Positions 37,962 to 46,411 are shown, counted from the first letter of the stretch. The stretch is DNA of 64,000 nt from Prochlorococcus sp. AG-418-F08 (GCA_003214295.1 QCLV01000003.1:25845-89844); one strand, 5' to 3'. The notes: generated by a model from the sequence alone, not told the origin. Program-made: numbers and translations.

Positions 37962-39164
37962 TTGAAACTATCAAATCAATCACTAATAAAAAAAACCATA
38001 AATAAACTAAGTACTCCATGGTATGCCATACCCTTAATCGATAGATGGTTGTTAGGGCAATTAATACCCCCTATGTTATTTGCTATTTCTGCTTTTACTG
38101 TTATTTCATTATCAGTTGGGGTGATGTTTGATCTCATTAGAAAAGTAGTTGAATATGGTTTACCTTTATTTTTAGCTTTAAAGGTACTTTTTTTTAGCTT
38201 GCCAAGTTTTTTAGTTTTATCATTCCCAATGGCAGTTTTGCTATCTACATTGTTGGCTTATGGGAAATTATCAAGTAATTCTGAATTGTTAGCGTTGAAA
38301 TCCTTAGGCATAAAAACTTCACGATTCATTGCACCAGCTATTGCTCTTTCAATATTCATGACAGGTTTGACTTTTTACTTTAATGATAATTTAGTTCCTA
38401 AAAGTAACAGATTAGCCGAAACAACATTAAGAGCAGGAATAGGTAGCTCTTTCGGAGAAGAAAAAGCAAGAGCGAATATTATGTTTTCAAGATATGGTTA
38501 CAGGATAAATGCCTCAACTAAAAAACCAAGACAAAACAAATCTCTTACACATATTTTTTATGCTGCAAGATATAAAAATAAAATCATGAAAAACGTTACA
38601 GTTCTGGATTTTTCAAGAGAAGATTTTCAAAAAATATTAAAAGCAAAATCCGCACGATTTTATAAAAAAAACTCTTCTTGGATCTTCTATGACGGAAGTA
38701 TTGTATCAATTAATCCAAACGGCCAAACAACAAATATTAAATTTAAAGAATACACATATCCTTTCATTGAGGGCCCAATAGAATTAGCTAAAGTGCCTAA
38801 AGATGCAAATGACATGACTTTGAAAGAAGCTTTACAAGCAGAAAAGATATATAAAAACACTGGAAATATCAAAGAAATAAGAAGAATCCAAGTCCGAATA
38901 CAAGAGAAATTTACTTTACCTTGTGCATGCTTGGTATTTAGTCTAATAGGAAGCAGCTTGGGATCGAAATCTAATTTGAGATCTTCTAAAAGTCAGGGAT
39001 TTGGATTAAGCGTGATCCTTATATTAATTTATTATGTTATGTCATTTGTATTTAGTTCATTTGGAGTAAAAGGTTTATTAGCTCCAATTTTTGCTGCCTG
39101 GTTGCCTGTCTTAATATCTTTGGGAGCTGGAGTTTATTTCTTAAGGAAATCAAGTTCTCTATAA
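37962..39164 (+). CDS. LptF/LptG-type permease
   Basis: 400 residues, YjgP/YjgQ family. Helices cluster at the N terminus (IDRWLLGQLIPPMLFAISAF, LFFSLPSFLVLSFPMAVLLS) and C terminus, around a central soluble beta domain. The family forms the membrane part of the lipopolysaccharide export machine; one permease type is common in cyanobacteria. TTG start. Confidence 0.88.
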   Translation: MKLSNQSLIKKTINKLSTPWYAIPLIDRWLLGQLIPPMLFAISAFTVISLSVGVMFDLIRKVVEYGLPLFLALKVLFFSLPSFLVLSFPMAVLLSTLLAYGKLSSNSELLALKSLGIKTSRFIAPAIALSIFMTGLTFYFNDNLVPKSNRLAETTLRAGIGSSFGEEKARANIMFSRYGYRINASTKKPRQNKSLTHIFYAARYKNKIMKNVTVLDFSREDFQKILKAKSARFYKKNSSWIFYDGSIVSINPNGQTTNIKFKEYTYPFIEGPIELAKVPKDANDMTLKEALQAEKIYKNTGNIKEIRRIQVRIQEKFTLPCACLVFSLIGSSLGSKSNLRSSKSQGFGLSVILILIYYVMSFVFSSFGVKGLLAPIFAAWLPVLISLGAGVYFLRKSSSL

Positions 39165-39238
39165 TCTTCTACGAAAAAAATAATATATAACTCAAAAATA
39201 ATTTGAGAAATATTTTTTGAATAATATAGTCTGGATTT

Positions 39239-39823
39239 TTAAATCATATCAATTCTTTTATAACCATACCAATCAGGATAAAAAGTGTCTTCAACACAAT
39301 TATTTTCTTGTTTTAATTCTATTTCCCAATTATCAATTTTTGAAATAATCTCACAATCATCATAAGTCCATAAATCATTTAGGGGAGTAATATCATCTTT
39401 ATGCTTTTTTTTACAACCATTTAGCCATTTAGATTTAGCTTTATTTTTTGCCTCAATAGAGCTTGACGCTGCAACTAGACCAAATTCATGTTTTTCTTGC
39501 ATAGAGTTTGAATCATATCCTCCAATGTTGACAAACCATAATTTGTGTTGAGGAATATTTTCTTTAAATAATTTATTATTTTTTAATTTATTATTTTCAA
39601 TTTTTTTTAGATTAATTTTATAACCATCTACACAATTTATTTTTTTATAGCTGTCAATATGTAATCCATCAATATTGCCAAACCAATCTCTTCTTAGGTC
39701 ATCAAATGTATCCTCAATTGTGGATCCTACAACCCATCTAACATCATGCAACTCTACATTAGCCTTTTTTGCTCTTCCCCCAAGAACTACTAGAAAAAGG
39801 TAGATCTTATTAATTTTTGCCAT
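39239..39823 (-). CDS. DUF1543 family protein
   Basis: 194 residues. Typical blocks: LFLVVLGGRAKKANVELHDV, RWVVGSTIEDTFDDLRRDWF, LWFVNIGGYDSNSMQEKHEF and a second half repeating the same theme. Function unknown. Confidence 0.85.
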   Translation of the reverse strand: MAKINKIYLFLVVLGGRAKKANVELHDVRWVVGSTIEDTFDDLRRDWFGNIDGLHIDSYKKINCVDGYKINLKKIENNKLKNNKLFKENIPQHKLWFVNIGGYDSNSMQEKHEFGLVAASSSIEAKNKAKSKWLNGCKKKHKDDITPLNDLWTYDDCEIISKIDNWEIELKQENNCVEDTFYPDWYGYKRIDMI

Positions 39824-39913
39824 TATTACTATTTTTTATTTTTTGATGCACTTCACACAATAATTAAACCTAAGGTTATATTTGCAACTAAATCAAATAA
39901 AGTAAATAGTTGT

Positions 39914-40057
39914 TTAATTAAACCATCCTTTCTTCTTATTCTTAATTTCAGGAGATGTTTTAATCTTTGGGCTTTCGTCTGCCTTTCCCTTGATAATCAT
40001 TAAAGGAACAATTGCCCACAAGGCTAAAAATAATATCCAGAAAAGGTAAATGTTCAT
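39914..40057 (-). CDS. 47-residue membrane microprotein
   Basis: MNIYLFWILFLALWAIVPLM start; one helix, then a charged tail ending KNKKKGWFN. Confidence 0.6.
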   Translation of the reverse strand: MNIYLFWILFLALWAIVPLMIIKGKADESPKIKTSPEIKNKKKGWFN

Positions 40058-40426
40058 TGTGCTATGTAGTAAAAATTTAATATTAGGATTAATTAAATTA
40101 ATTCTGTGGGTTTCTTTTTAAAGTTATGATTTGAGTGTATAATTCGAGAATTTTTTTATTAGTTTTTAAAAAAATTACGATTTACGTTTAAAAAATTTAT
40201 TAATAATCTTTGTCACAAAATATATGTAGTTAAAACTAGAAATATATTAATCTTTTGAAAATAACTGCACTCAACAAAACCACTGCTTTGCTTCAGAGTA
40301 TGAGGAGTGCTTATCTATACTGACATGATAAAAAATAATTCGTGAATCTCGGATTATTAGGTGGATTAATTATTACTGCATTAATGCCATCTATATAAAA
40401 TAGCTTAAATAGATAAACATAAATAC
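40058..40426. other. 369-base stretch with a hairpin and an 18-codon ORF
   Basis: A stem GCACTC (40267-40272) / GAGTGC (40305-40310) encloses CTGCTTTGCTTCAG. A GTG at 40342 opens an 18-residue hydrophobic ORF (MNLGLLGGLIITALMPSI) to 40398. Neither is secure. Confidence 0.3.
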
Positions 40427-40624
40427 CTATTTATTTTTCTCTCTTAATTCAGGGAAGCAATTTGCAATATGAATTAATTCATAAACCTCTTTATTATCAT
40501 ATTTTTTATTTGGAATTCCACTTCCTACCTCTATATCTTTCTCTTTCATCTTCTTTAATATCAATTCTTGTCTTTCAATACTAGACATAGACTTAAATAA
40601 TTTTATTCTTTCTTTTTTATTCAC
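40427..40624 (-). CDS. 65-residue soluble protein
   Basis: MNKKERIKLFKSMSSIERQE start; charged helix, then a KKYDNKEVYELIHIANCF block. No known domain. Confidence 0.6.
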   Translation of the reverse strand: MNKKERIKLFKSMSSIERQELILKKMKEKDIEVGSGIPNKKYDNKEVYELIHIANCFPELREKNK

Positions 40625-40667
40625 TAGATCTTAATTTAGTTAAACTTTATTATTAAGGATATATCAA

Positions 40668-40787
40668 TTAACGATTCATTATATAGGTAAGAAAACCAGT
40701 AAATGTAAGTAATTTAAATCCAATAAAAAAGGGTAAATATTTTTTGAACTTTTTGCCAACTAGCAATAATTTATTTATTGAATTCAT
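40668..40787 (-). CDS. 39-residue membrane microprotein
   Basis: MNSINKLLLVGKKFKKYLPF start, then one helix. Upstream of the 65-residue gene on the same strand, so possibly one operon. Confidence 0.5.
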   Translation of the reverse strand: MNSINKLLLVGKKFKKYLPFFIGFKLLTFTGFLTYIMNR

Positions 40788-40902
40788 TATGGTTTAAATT
40801 TTAGAACTAGTTCTTCCAAATATACTAACAAATTTTTTTCCTAGTTCGATTTGTATATTTTAAATATTAGATCTAAATTGGAGGGGTTACTTTCCTTTTT
40901 TT

Positions 40903-41289
40903 ATGACTGATAAAGATACAATAATTTCATTATTAAATGAGTTTGCTAATCCAAAAAAAATGGCCTCATTTTTTGTCGGCAATGCAACTCCTGATTTTCT
41001 ATTCATAAGACCGAGTGGTAATCCTATAGATGCGAAAGGGTTCGAACAAATGATTACTGGTGATATAGTTCAAGAAAAGGCAGAAATAACCAAAATTCAC
41101 CGATTCGATTTTTTAAGCGAAAATATAGTAATGTGCATTTTTACACTAGGTTCAAAATTTACTTTTCAAGGGACACCTAATGATGACTTGCCAACAGTTA
41201 CGTCAATTTTTAAAAAAGTAAATAATGTTTGGAAAATTCACTGGATGCAAAGATCTACAGGAAATTCTGATTTATCTTTATGGGATTAG
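40903..41289 (+). CDS. NTF2-like (SnoaL-type) protein
   Basis: 128 residues with the cone-shaped NTF2-fold pattern: helix start, FLFIRPSGNPIDAKGFEQMI, and the end VTSIFKKVNNVWKIHWMQRS. Such proteins bind small ligands or act as isomerases; the ligand is unknown. The next ORF starts within its last codons. Confidence 0.75.
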   Translation: MTDKDTIISLLNEFANPKKMASFFVGNATPDFLFIRPSGNPIDAKGFEQMITGDIVQEKAEITKIHRFDFLSENIVMCIFTLGSKFTFQGTPNDDLPTVTSIFKKVNNVWKIHWMQRSTGNSDLSLWD

Positions 41290-41369
41290 CAAAGTTAATA
41301 GCTCTTTTAATGGTGCTACTACTTTTAGGAAGTTCTTTTATTGGTTTAATTTTTTATTTTATAAAATAA
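41280..41369 (+). CDS. 29-residue membrane microprotein
   Basis: It starts in the overlapped end of the NTF2-like gene: MGLAKLIALLMVLLLLGSSF, one helix. The coupling argues for a real gene. Confidence 0.55.
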   Translation: MGLAKLIALLMVLLLLGSSFIGLIFYFIK

Positions 41370-41449
41370 ATAAATCAAGTAGAGAATACCCAGTAACTAT
41401 TTCTTTTTTTTTTTTACAATTGCTTCTTTTATGCTAAGTAATTTGATTT

Positions 41450-41524
41450 TCAGATGAAAATAAAAACTTTTGACAGACTAACGCCTATATCTAAAGCCAA
41501 TAAAGCAATAAGTAACTTACTCAT
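41450..41524 (-). CDS. 24-residue hydrophobic ORF
   Basis: MSKLLIALLALDIGVSLSKV start. It overlaps the stop of the 18-residue ORF through ATGA. Weak on its own. Confidence 0.35.
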   Translation of the reverse strand: MSKLLIALLALDIGVSLSKVFIFI

Positions 41525-41577
41525 TTTTTAGAACTCTCAACTATTTTTTTGTAAAGTTCCTCAGAAATAGGTTGCAT
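41521..41577 (-). CDS. 18-residue ORF
   Basis: MQPISEELYKKIVESSKK, followed by the overlapping ATG of the 24-residue ORF. The pair might also be one gene broken by a frameshift. Confidence 0.35.
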   Translation of the reverse strand: MQPISEELYKKIVESSKK

Positions 41578-41874
41578 AACCTTTTAAAAATCTAATTACA
41601 AATTAATTATTTTAAAAATAATTTCTCGTTACTAAATATACGAATATATGAATTTTTAAATAGGCAAAAAATATATTGACTATAAGTTCTTCTTATAAAG
41701 TATTAATAAATACTTAATCCAAAAACGTCAATAAATTTCAAAACTTTTTTAAAAAAGAAATTAAAAATCTTATTTCAAGTAAATAGATCCTCTATAAGTA
41801 AGCTTTATAATCTTTTCTTCTTGTTTTCTGCAATATACGAATGACTTTCCATTGAAATACATATTTACCATGAT

Positions 41875-41985
41875 GCAGCTCCTAAACTTGCTCAAGTCCC
41901 CGTCCTATGGCTTGAGTCGTACTGCGGTCTATCAGATGGTAGATCGGACGATTTTGTAGTATTAACTACAATCTATTTATAAAGT
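41875..41985 (+). ncRNA. Structured RNA candidate with possible pseudoknot
   Basis: A relatively GC-rich patch in AT-rich surroundings. Stem 1 CTCAAG (41891) / CTTGAG (41911); GTCTA/TAGAT hairpin at 41927-41944; CGTCC in loop 1 can pair with GGACG at 41946; final stem TTGTAGT/ACTACAA at 41954-41971. No ORF. Strand chosen by the order of the last hairpin. Confidence 0.55.
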
Positions 41986-42139
41986 ATTTATACTTAGATG
42001 GCAACAATTAATAGAAACTAAACTTCAACTTAAAAGTAGATTCGGCTCTAATAAACTCCCTAACAAGAATATAGAACATATAACTACGAGTAACTCCCAT
42101 AAAAACTGAAACAAATGCTAGAACTACACAAATAGGACA

Positions 42140-42340
42140 ATGTGGGAATCCCATTATTCATTTTCCAATATAAATTTCAATTCAGTCTCTGCGTTACTAA
42201 TGTCAATTCTTCTCTTGAGTAGTTTAAAAAATTTAATTATTTTTTTCAAAATTAAACCTTCTCTAGGCATCAATAATAATATTATTCTAAGAATGAATAT
42301 ATCAATGAGCAAAAATACTGAATCTATTGATATAACTTAA
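42140..42340 (+). CDS. 66-residue possible membrane protein
   Basis: MWESHYSFSNINFNSVSALL start with one hydrophobic segment. Rich in Ile, Asn and Ser; may be an accidental frame. Confidence 0.35.
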   Translation: MWESHYSFSNINFNSVSALLMSILLLSSLKNLIIFFKIKPSLGINNNIILRMNISMSKNTESIDIT

Positions 42341-42483
42341 TTTTTGTAGCAGAACTATACAATAAACAACCCCAACATATGCTCAGATACTTTTGATCAA
42401 TTAACCCGTATATGCTTATTCAGAATAAATAGAATAATTGGTGATCTAGTTACCTTTCAGTACTATTTTTCTTTTGCTAAAAA

Positions 42484-42565
42484 AATAGAGCGGGCTTAAA
42501 GTTCAATACTCCAAGAGGATTTAGTCCGCTGCCTAAAGCCTGAGAGTGCAAATTTTCCTCTCCCA
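42484..42565 (-). ncRNA. Minus-strand RNA candidate with terminator
   Basis: Read on the minus strand, a GAGAG-type hairpin is followed by AGCGGACTAAA ... TTTAAGCCCGCT, an almost continuous 11-bp stem, and then CTATTTTTTT. No ORF was seen. Confidence 0.5.
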
Positions 42566-42674
42566 AAATAAAATTATGCTTTATGAGAAAAATATCTTGA
42601 TTGCTTAATAAATTTATTTTGTATATTGCTATTACAAAAATTCTGAGTTTATTTAAATTAGTTACTAAATCCTC

Positions 42675-42794
42675 GTGAAGAAAGCTTTAGTAAATTTATT
42701 TTACTTGTTACTAATAAGATCAGCCGAATCTCATTTTGGAGAATCATTTTTATCTGTAGAATTTCCATCTAATTCAATCAAAAGTTTTTCTTGA
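42675..42794 (+). CDS. 39-residue microprotein, SAES family
   Basis: GTG start. LVNLFYLLLIRSAESHFGES matches FLNFIYWILLKSAESYYGDS in the ORF at 45005. One amphipathic segment and a polar end. Confidence 0.6.
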   Translation: MKKALVNLFYLLLIRSAESHFGESFLSVEFPSNSIKSFS

Positions 42795-42939
42795 TTTTAG
42801 AAAGTTTTTAATACTTTAATTCTTAGCTTTCTGAACATTTAATAACTAATTTGAGTTAAGTTGGTTAATTATCTCTATTGCAAATAAAGATAAGATTGTT
42901 AATCTTGCACTTAAAGAAGAAAATTCATTTCTTAAACTG

Positions 42940-43149
42940 ATGCAATTTGATCATTTAAATTTCAATGAAGATGATGGCCTCATGTCAATAGAAGATTTAA
43001 GGGCTTTACGTATTCGAAAAAAGAAAATTGAAACTGATAAAAAAGCTAGGCAGTATATCCTGGATATAAATCAAAGATATAGAAAAATGAGTAATCGCAA
43101 GAATAACAACTTTTTAAGGAATATGAATCCTTTTAAAAAGACCGCATAA
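42940..43149 (+). CDS. 69-residue basic protein
   Basis: MQFDHLNFNEDDGLMSIEDL start, then a long basic helix (RIRKKKIETDKKARQYILDI) and NPFKKTA. The basic tail could bind nucleic acid; that is a guess from charge. Confidence 0.65.
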   Translation: MQFDHLNFNEDDGLMSIEDLRALRIRKKKIETDKKARQYILDINQRYRKMSNRKNNNFLRNMNPFKKTA

Positions 43150-43235
43150 ATTGTTAATCTTGATTTTTTAATTTGTTTAACTTTGCAGCTTTCAGAGTAA
43201 GATTTTAATGGTGTTTCTTTGGAAGAGTTTCACCA

Positions 43236-43262
43236 AGAGGGGCCAATTTTTGGCCCCTTCTT
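43236..43262. terminator. GC-rich terminator
   Basis: GGGGCCAA / TTGGCCCC stem with T-rich loop and TTC TTT tail. Ends the transcript of the 69-residue gene. Confidence 0.8.
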
Positions 43263-43495
43263 TGCAGAGATATTTTTTAATTAAAACTCGTTCTAAAATA
43301 AAAAGTAATAGTTTCCTAGAAGGCGAAAGTGATGTAAATCTTTTGTTTAAAACTTTTGTATTACCACTTAATGAAAACTCTATATCTTCAACAAAAACCT
43401 CTTATTAAAAAACCAAAATTTTAGCTGATGGACCTTATACCAAAATTTATTGAATTTTTTCAACAATTATAAATTTTTTCATTTGCGATTTTTAA

Positions 43496-43651
43496 ATGGC
43501 ATCATCTACAAGTTGGAAATTCTACAAAGAAGTTGAAACTAAGATTTTATGGGTGAATATTTGTGCCCAAGATTTAGAAGGAGTATCTATTTCGATCAAT
43601 ATAATGGTGGGGAACAAGATATCCAGGATACAAAATCAGAATAGTTTCTAA
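43496..43651 (+). CDS. 51-residue ORF, possible gene fragment
   Basis: MASSTSWKFYKEVETKILWV start looks constrained, but the tail (MVGNKISRIQNQNSF) looks like frame-shifted sequence. Probably a decayed small gene. Confidence 0.4.
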   Translation: MASSTSWKFYKEVETKILWVNICAQDLEGVSISINIMVGNKISRIQNQNSF

Positions 43652-43775
43652 AAAAGAATTTGAACTAGTAAAAATGCAATCTGAAAAAAGGAGCAATAAA
43701 ATTTTTCTTTGGTAAATTTTGATGCTGAATATTTAATTTTTGCAGCTAACATAAGATTAATAAATTAAAAAACAA

Positions 43776-43931
43776 ATGAACTCTGCATTTGCAAAAGTCT
43801 CAAATTTGAAAGTTAAAAAGAATTTTAAAATAGCTATTACTATCGCGTCGTCAACTTTCTTTTTGTATTCAATGGGTCAAGCCCCAATTTTTAAAAACAT
43901 ACTTGCAGGTGCCTTCTCTTGCTCTGGCTAA
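43776..43931 (+). CDS. 51-residue protein with N-terminal basic region and helix
   Basis: MNSAFAKVSNLKVKKNFKIA start, helix SSTFFLYSMG, then GAFSCSG end. Might be exported or membrane bound. Confidence 0.5.
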   Translation: MNSAFAKVSNLKVKKNFKIAITIASSTFFLYSMGQAPIFKNILAGAFSCSG

Positions 43932-44083
43932 ATAAAATTCTATTTTTTTAAGAGAAGCTAAAAAGCTAAAATAGACAGCGATTGGCAGTCGATCAACACT
44001 TAGAGAGATAAACCCCTCTTTTTTAATGTTCATAGATTTATGGATAAAAAGATAATTACTCTTTTTATTTCTCTTTTCAACTG

Positions 44084-44200
44084 ATGAATATTTCCCCGCA
44101 CCTATTAATTGATGCTTTGATATTAAGCTCTGCCCTTACGATAACTTTGGTATTAAGAGCAAAAGGTAATGCTGCCAGAAAACAAAAAGAAAATAAATGA
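44084..44200 (+). CDS. 38-residue membrane microprotein (operon gene 1)
   Basis: MNISPHLLIDALILSSALTI start, one helix, basic tail. Its TGA overlaps the next ATG. Confidence 0.65.
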   Translation: MNISPHLLIDALILSSALTITLVLRAKGNAARKQKENK

Positions 44201-44337
44201 TTACTAAAGAAGAAGAAAAAGTATTTAAAAAAAGTAAATTATATAGATTTTGGAACTTTCTTATTTATGGAAGTTCCATTGCTATTGGAGTTTTCTTAGT
44301 TTATTTATATTCTGCTTATGTCTTTATAAATAAATGA
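44197..44337 (+). CDS. 46-residue membrane microprotein (operon gene 2)
   Basis: MITKEEEKVFKKSKLYRFWN start, helix IYGSSIAIGVFLVYLYSA. Coupled on both sides through ATGA. Confidence 0.7.
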   Translation: MITKEEEKVFKKSKLYRFWNFLIYGSSIAIGVFLVYLYSAYVFINK

Positions 44338-44423
44338 TATACAAGTACGGCATAGCGATTACTTATGGGGTTGTGAGCCTTTTATTGCTTGGTGGATTTG
44401 CATACTTTACTTTTAAAATGTAG
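44334..44423 (+). CDS. 29-residue membrane microprotein (operon gene 3)
   Basis: MIYKYGIAITYGVVSLLLLG start, one helix. Coupled to gene 2. Confidence 0.65.
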   Translation: MIYKYGIAITYGVVSLLLLGGFAYFTFKM

Positions 44424-44434
44424 CGCTAATTTTT

Positions 44435-44557
44435 ATGTCCTCTTCAATGAAAGATTTCTTAGATAAATTTTTTGATTTATGTAGAGAATATCAAAAAGAA
44501 ATTCCACCTCAGAAGATGGCTGAGATTTTAAGAGAATATGCAGATAGATTAGATTAA
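44435..44557 (+). CDS. 40-residue soluble microprotein (operon gene 4)
   Basis: MSSSMKDFLDKFFDLCREYQ start; helical, ends REYADRLD. Eleven bases after gene 3. Confidence 0.65.
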   Translation: MSSSMKDFLDKFFDLCREYQKEIPPQKMAEILREYADRLD

Positions 44558-44666
44558 TGATAGATACTGACAGAACTAAGAAGGTATCAAGAGAATATAA
44601 TTTCTAGCAAAATTTACACAAAATTTTTAAAGGTGGAATAAATTTTTGAGGATATTTTCCTTGCAA

Positions 44667-44783
44667 TTATTCATAATTTGATATTTTGTTTTTCATACTT
44701 TCAATCTTATTGATTAATTCATCTAACCATTCTGTATTATTTTGCTCTTGTCTTTTATGGCTTTGGCTTTTTTGAGTACTCAT
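44667..44783 (-). CDS. 38-residue polar microprotein
   Basis: MSTQKSQSHKRQEQNNTEWL start, then a short helix. No membrane segment. Confidence 0.5.
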   Translation of the reverse strand: MSTQKSQSHKRQEQNNTEWLDELINKIESMKNKISNYE

Positions 44784-45004
44784 AAATTTCTTACTTTTAT
44801 AGTTTATTTAATATATCTTCAGAAATTAAAGGAATCAATAAGCAATATTACCAAATCGATTAATAAAACAAGCTTTAGTAGTTTTTCATACAAACCTAAC
44901 CATCACAAACTAACTTAGAAAATCTAAATCTCTTTAGTTAAGTATTTTCTACGATGTTTTTATTTGAAATTCTGATTTGAATTAGTAAAGGTATAGATGT
45001 TCCT

Positions 45005-45112
45005 ATGGAAAAATCATTTCTGAATTTTATTTATTGGATCTTATTAAAGTCAGCAGAAAGTTACTACGGAGATTCATTAAAAACAGAAGTACCTTATACT
45101 CCTTATTTTTAG
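45005..45112 (+). CDS. 35-residue microprotein, SAES family
   Basis: MEKSFLNFIYWILLKSAESY start and YTPYF end. Paralogue of the ORF at 42675. Confidence 0.6.
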   Translation: MEKSFLNFIYWILLKSAESYYGDSLKTEVPYTPYF

Positions 45113-45247
45113 TTTTGGTGGGCCTTAACTTTTAAGATAAGATCTCTATTTTGAGAGTTATTAGTGTCGAATTAATTTATTAAAAAACACAATATGGGTT
45201 ACTTATAGATTCACTACAAAATAACCTGCAGTTAGTACCTTTTTGAT

Positions 45248-45406
45248 ATGAAACTTGAGTCGATTTCAGTTGCCGGTAAAGATGCAAATCAATTAGGTGT
45301 TGGTAAAAAGTTTTTAATAATATCCATTTCTATCACAGTATTATTAAATCTTTCAATCGCGATTTGGTTTTTCATGAATGATATGGGTAGATTTTTAATT
45401 AAATGA
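45248..45406 (+). CDS. 52-residue membrane protein
   Basis: MKLESISVAGKDANQLGVGK start, one helix, end MGRFLIK. Coupled to the next ORF by ATGA. Confidence 0.65.
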   Translation: MKLESISVAGKDANQLGVGKKFLIISISITVLLNLSIAIWFFMNDMGRFLIK

Positions 45407-45486
45407 AAAAAATACTAATGCCAGTAATAGTAACCACAGGGATTATTTATGGCCTTGGATTATTTTGGGTACTTTGGCATTACTAA
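45403..45486 (+). CDS. 27-residue membrane microprotein
   Basis: MKKILMPVIVTTGIIYGLGL then FWVLWHY. One helix with a Trp-rich end. Coupled to the upstream gene. Confidence 0.65.
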   Translation: MKKILMPVIVTTGIIYGLGLFWVLWHY

Positions 45487-45499
45487 AGGAATAAATTGA

Positions 45500-45682
45500 A
45501 TGACTAATAAATGGAATGATGAATCTTGGCAAAAAGATTTCTTGAACATGAAGTCACATTCACCTGCTGATGCAAAGCTATTAATGGGAGGTGTAAAAGG
45601 ATTGAAAGATGCTTGGCGTCTAGGTGTTCTGCACGTTGAATATGAAAAACTAAAGAAAATACAAGATCAAAAGCAACAATAA
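45500..45682 (+). CDS. 60-residue soluble protein
   Basis: MTNKWNDESWQKDFLNMKSH start, then GGVKGLKDAWRLGVLHVEYE. It follows the 27-residue gene by 13 bases, making a three-gene operon. Confidence 0.65.
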   Translation: MTNKWNDESWQKDFLNMKSHSPADAKLLMGGVKGLKDAWRLGVLHVEYEKLKKIQDQKQQ

Positions 45683-45704
45683 GCTCAATAAAAAGAGGTA
45701 AAGA

Positions 45705-45757
45705 ATTTATTTTTTACAAAAAATTCAATTCGAACCTCATTCGAACTCTTAATGTAA
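45705..45757. repeat. Copy 1 of a dispersed repeat with TTCGAAC units
   Basis: TTTATTTTTTAC, then TTCGAACCTCATTCGAAC. The matching copy is at 48196-48248. Both copies lie next to a minus-strand terminator. Confidence 0.6.
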
Positions 45758-45791
45758 AACTTATCATTAAAACCACATAAATTTCTTCTGC

Positions 45792-45824
45792 AAAAAAGCC
45801 AGCCTGTATTACTACTAGCTGACT
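45792..45824 (-). terminator. Minus-strand terminator with shared loop, after hli
   Basis: AGTCAGC, loop TAGTAGTAATACAG, GCTGGCT, T run on the minus strand. Ends the hli pair at 45.9-46.1 kb. Confidence 0.75.
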
Positions 45825-45849
45825 CAAAGAAAATATTGGTTGAAAAAAA

Positions 45850-45992
45850 TCAAATAATTCCGGGTACAATTTGACCAGTCGTTATGTATGCTCCCACAAG
45901 AGCAACTAGACCCACAAGAGCAAATCTGCCATTTAAATTCTCTGCTCTTATTTTTGAGGATCAATACTTCTTGATTGATTTTTATTTTCCAT
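45850..45992 (-). pseudogene. Hli gene with an apparent frameshift
   Basis: The start MENKNQSRSIDPQK reads into a stop. One base further, the frame gives RAENLNGRFALVGLVALVGA and TTGQIVPGII, a complete Hli helix. The shift falls in a run of five A (minus strand); a sixth A would restore the gene. It may be a true mutation, a sequencing error, or slippage. The start overlaps the upstream stop. Confidence 0.75.
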
Positions 45993-46108
45993 TAAAAAAC
46001 ACCAGGGATAAGTTGACCAGTTGTTAAATATGTTCCCACTAAGATCATGAAAGCCATCATTGCTGGTCTTCCTATGGCTCGGTTGAGAATATCTTTATTT
46101 GAGTCCAT
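45992..46108 (-). CDS. hli: Divergent Hli protein
   Basis: 38 residues: MDSNKDILNRAIGRPAMMAF start and TYLTTGQLIPGVF end. The C-terminal TTGQxIPG signature is kept, but the core reads NRAIGRPAMM instead of ExxNGRxAM, so pigment ligands may differ. Confidence 0.75.
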   Translation of the reverse strand: MDSNKDILNRAIGRPAMMAFMILVGTYLTTGQLIPGVF

Positions 46109-46231
46109 TAAGGTTAAGAATTAATATTAAAATATTACTTAATGTAAAGCGACATCGATCAATGGCTGTATAAAATGATTCATCCTATACATAAATGTAG
46201 TAAGAATGTAGCAATTTATAGTTTTTAAAAA

Positions 46232-46402
46232 CTACATATCGACATTCTTAAAATTTTCAGACGTAACTTTATTGCTTTTTGAAATTGCATTTTGATTAGT
46301 CAACCAAAATAATAAAAAAAAGGAATGATAATAATGCTCCAGAAAGGATTGCAATAAATAAGAATTCTGTTGTTAATTCTGAATCAAAAAATATAAATAC
46401 AT
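46232..46402 (-). pseudogene. Small membrane protein with apparent frameshift
   Basis: ATG at 46402 starts MYLYF and hits a stop after nine codons. Shifting one base in the run of six T gives DSELTTEFLFIAILSGALL and a helix, ending at 46232. No proper start exists in that second frame. Confidence 0.5.
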
Positions 46403-46411
46403 TTATATTTC

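Noticed and set aside
43208..43408. 66-codon ORF
   Set aside because: It reads through a clear GC-rich terminator and has random-looking composition.
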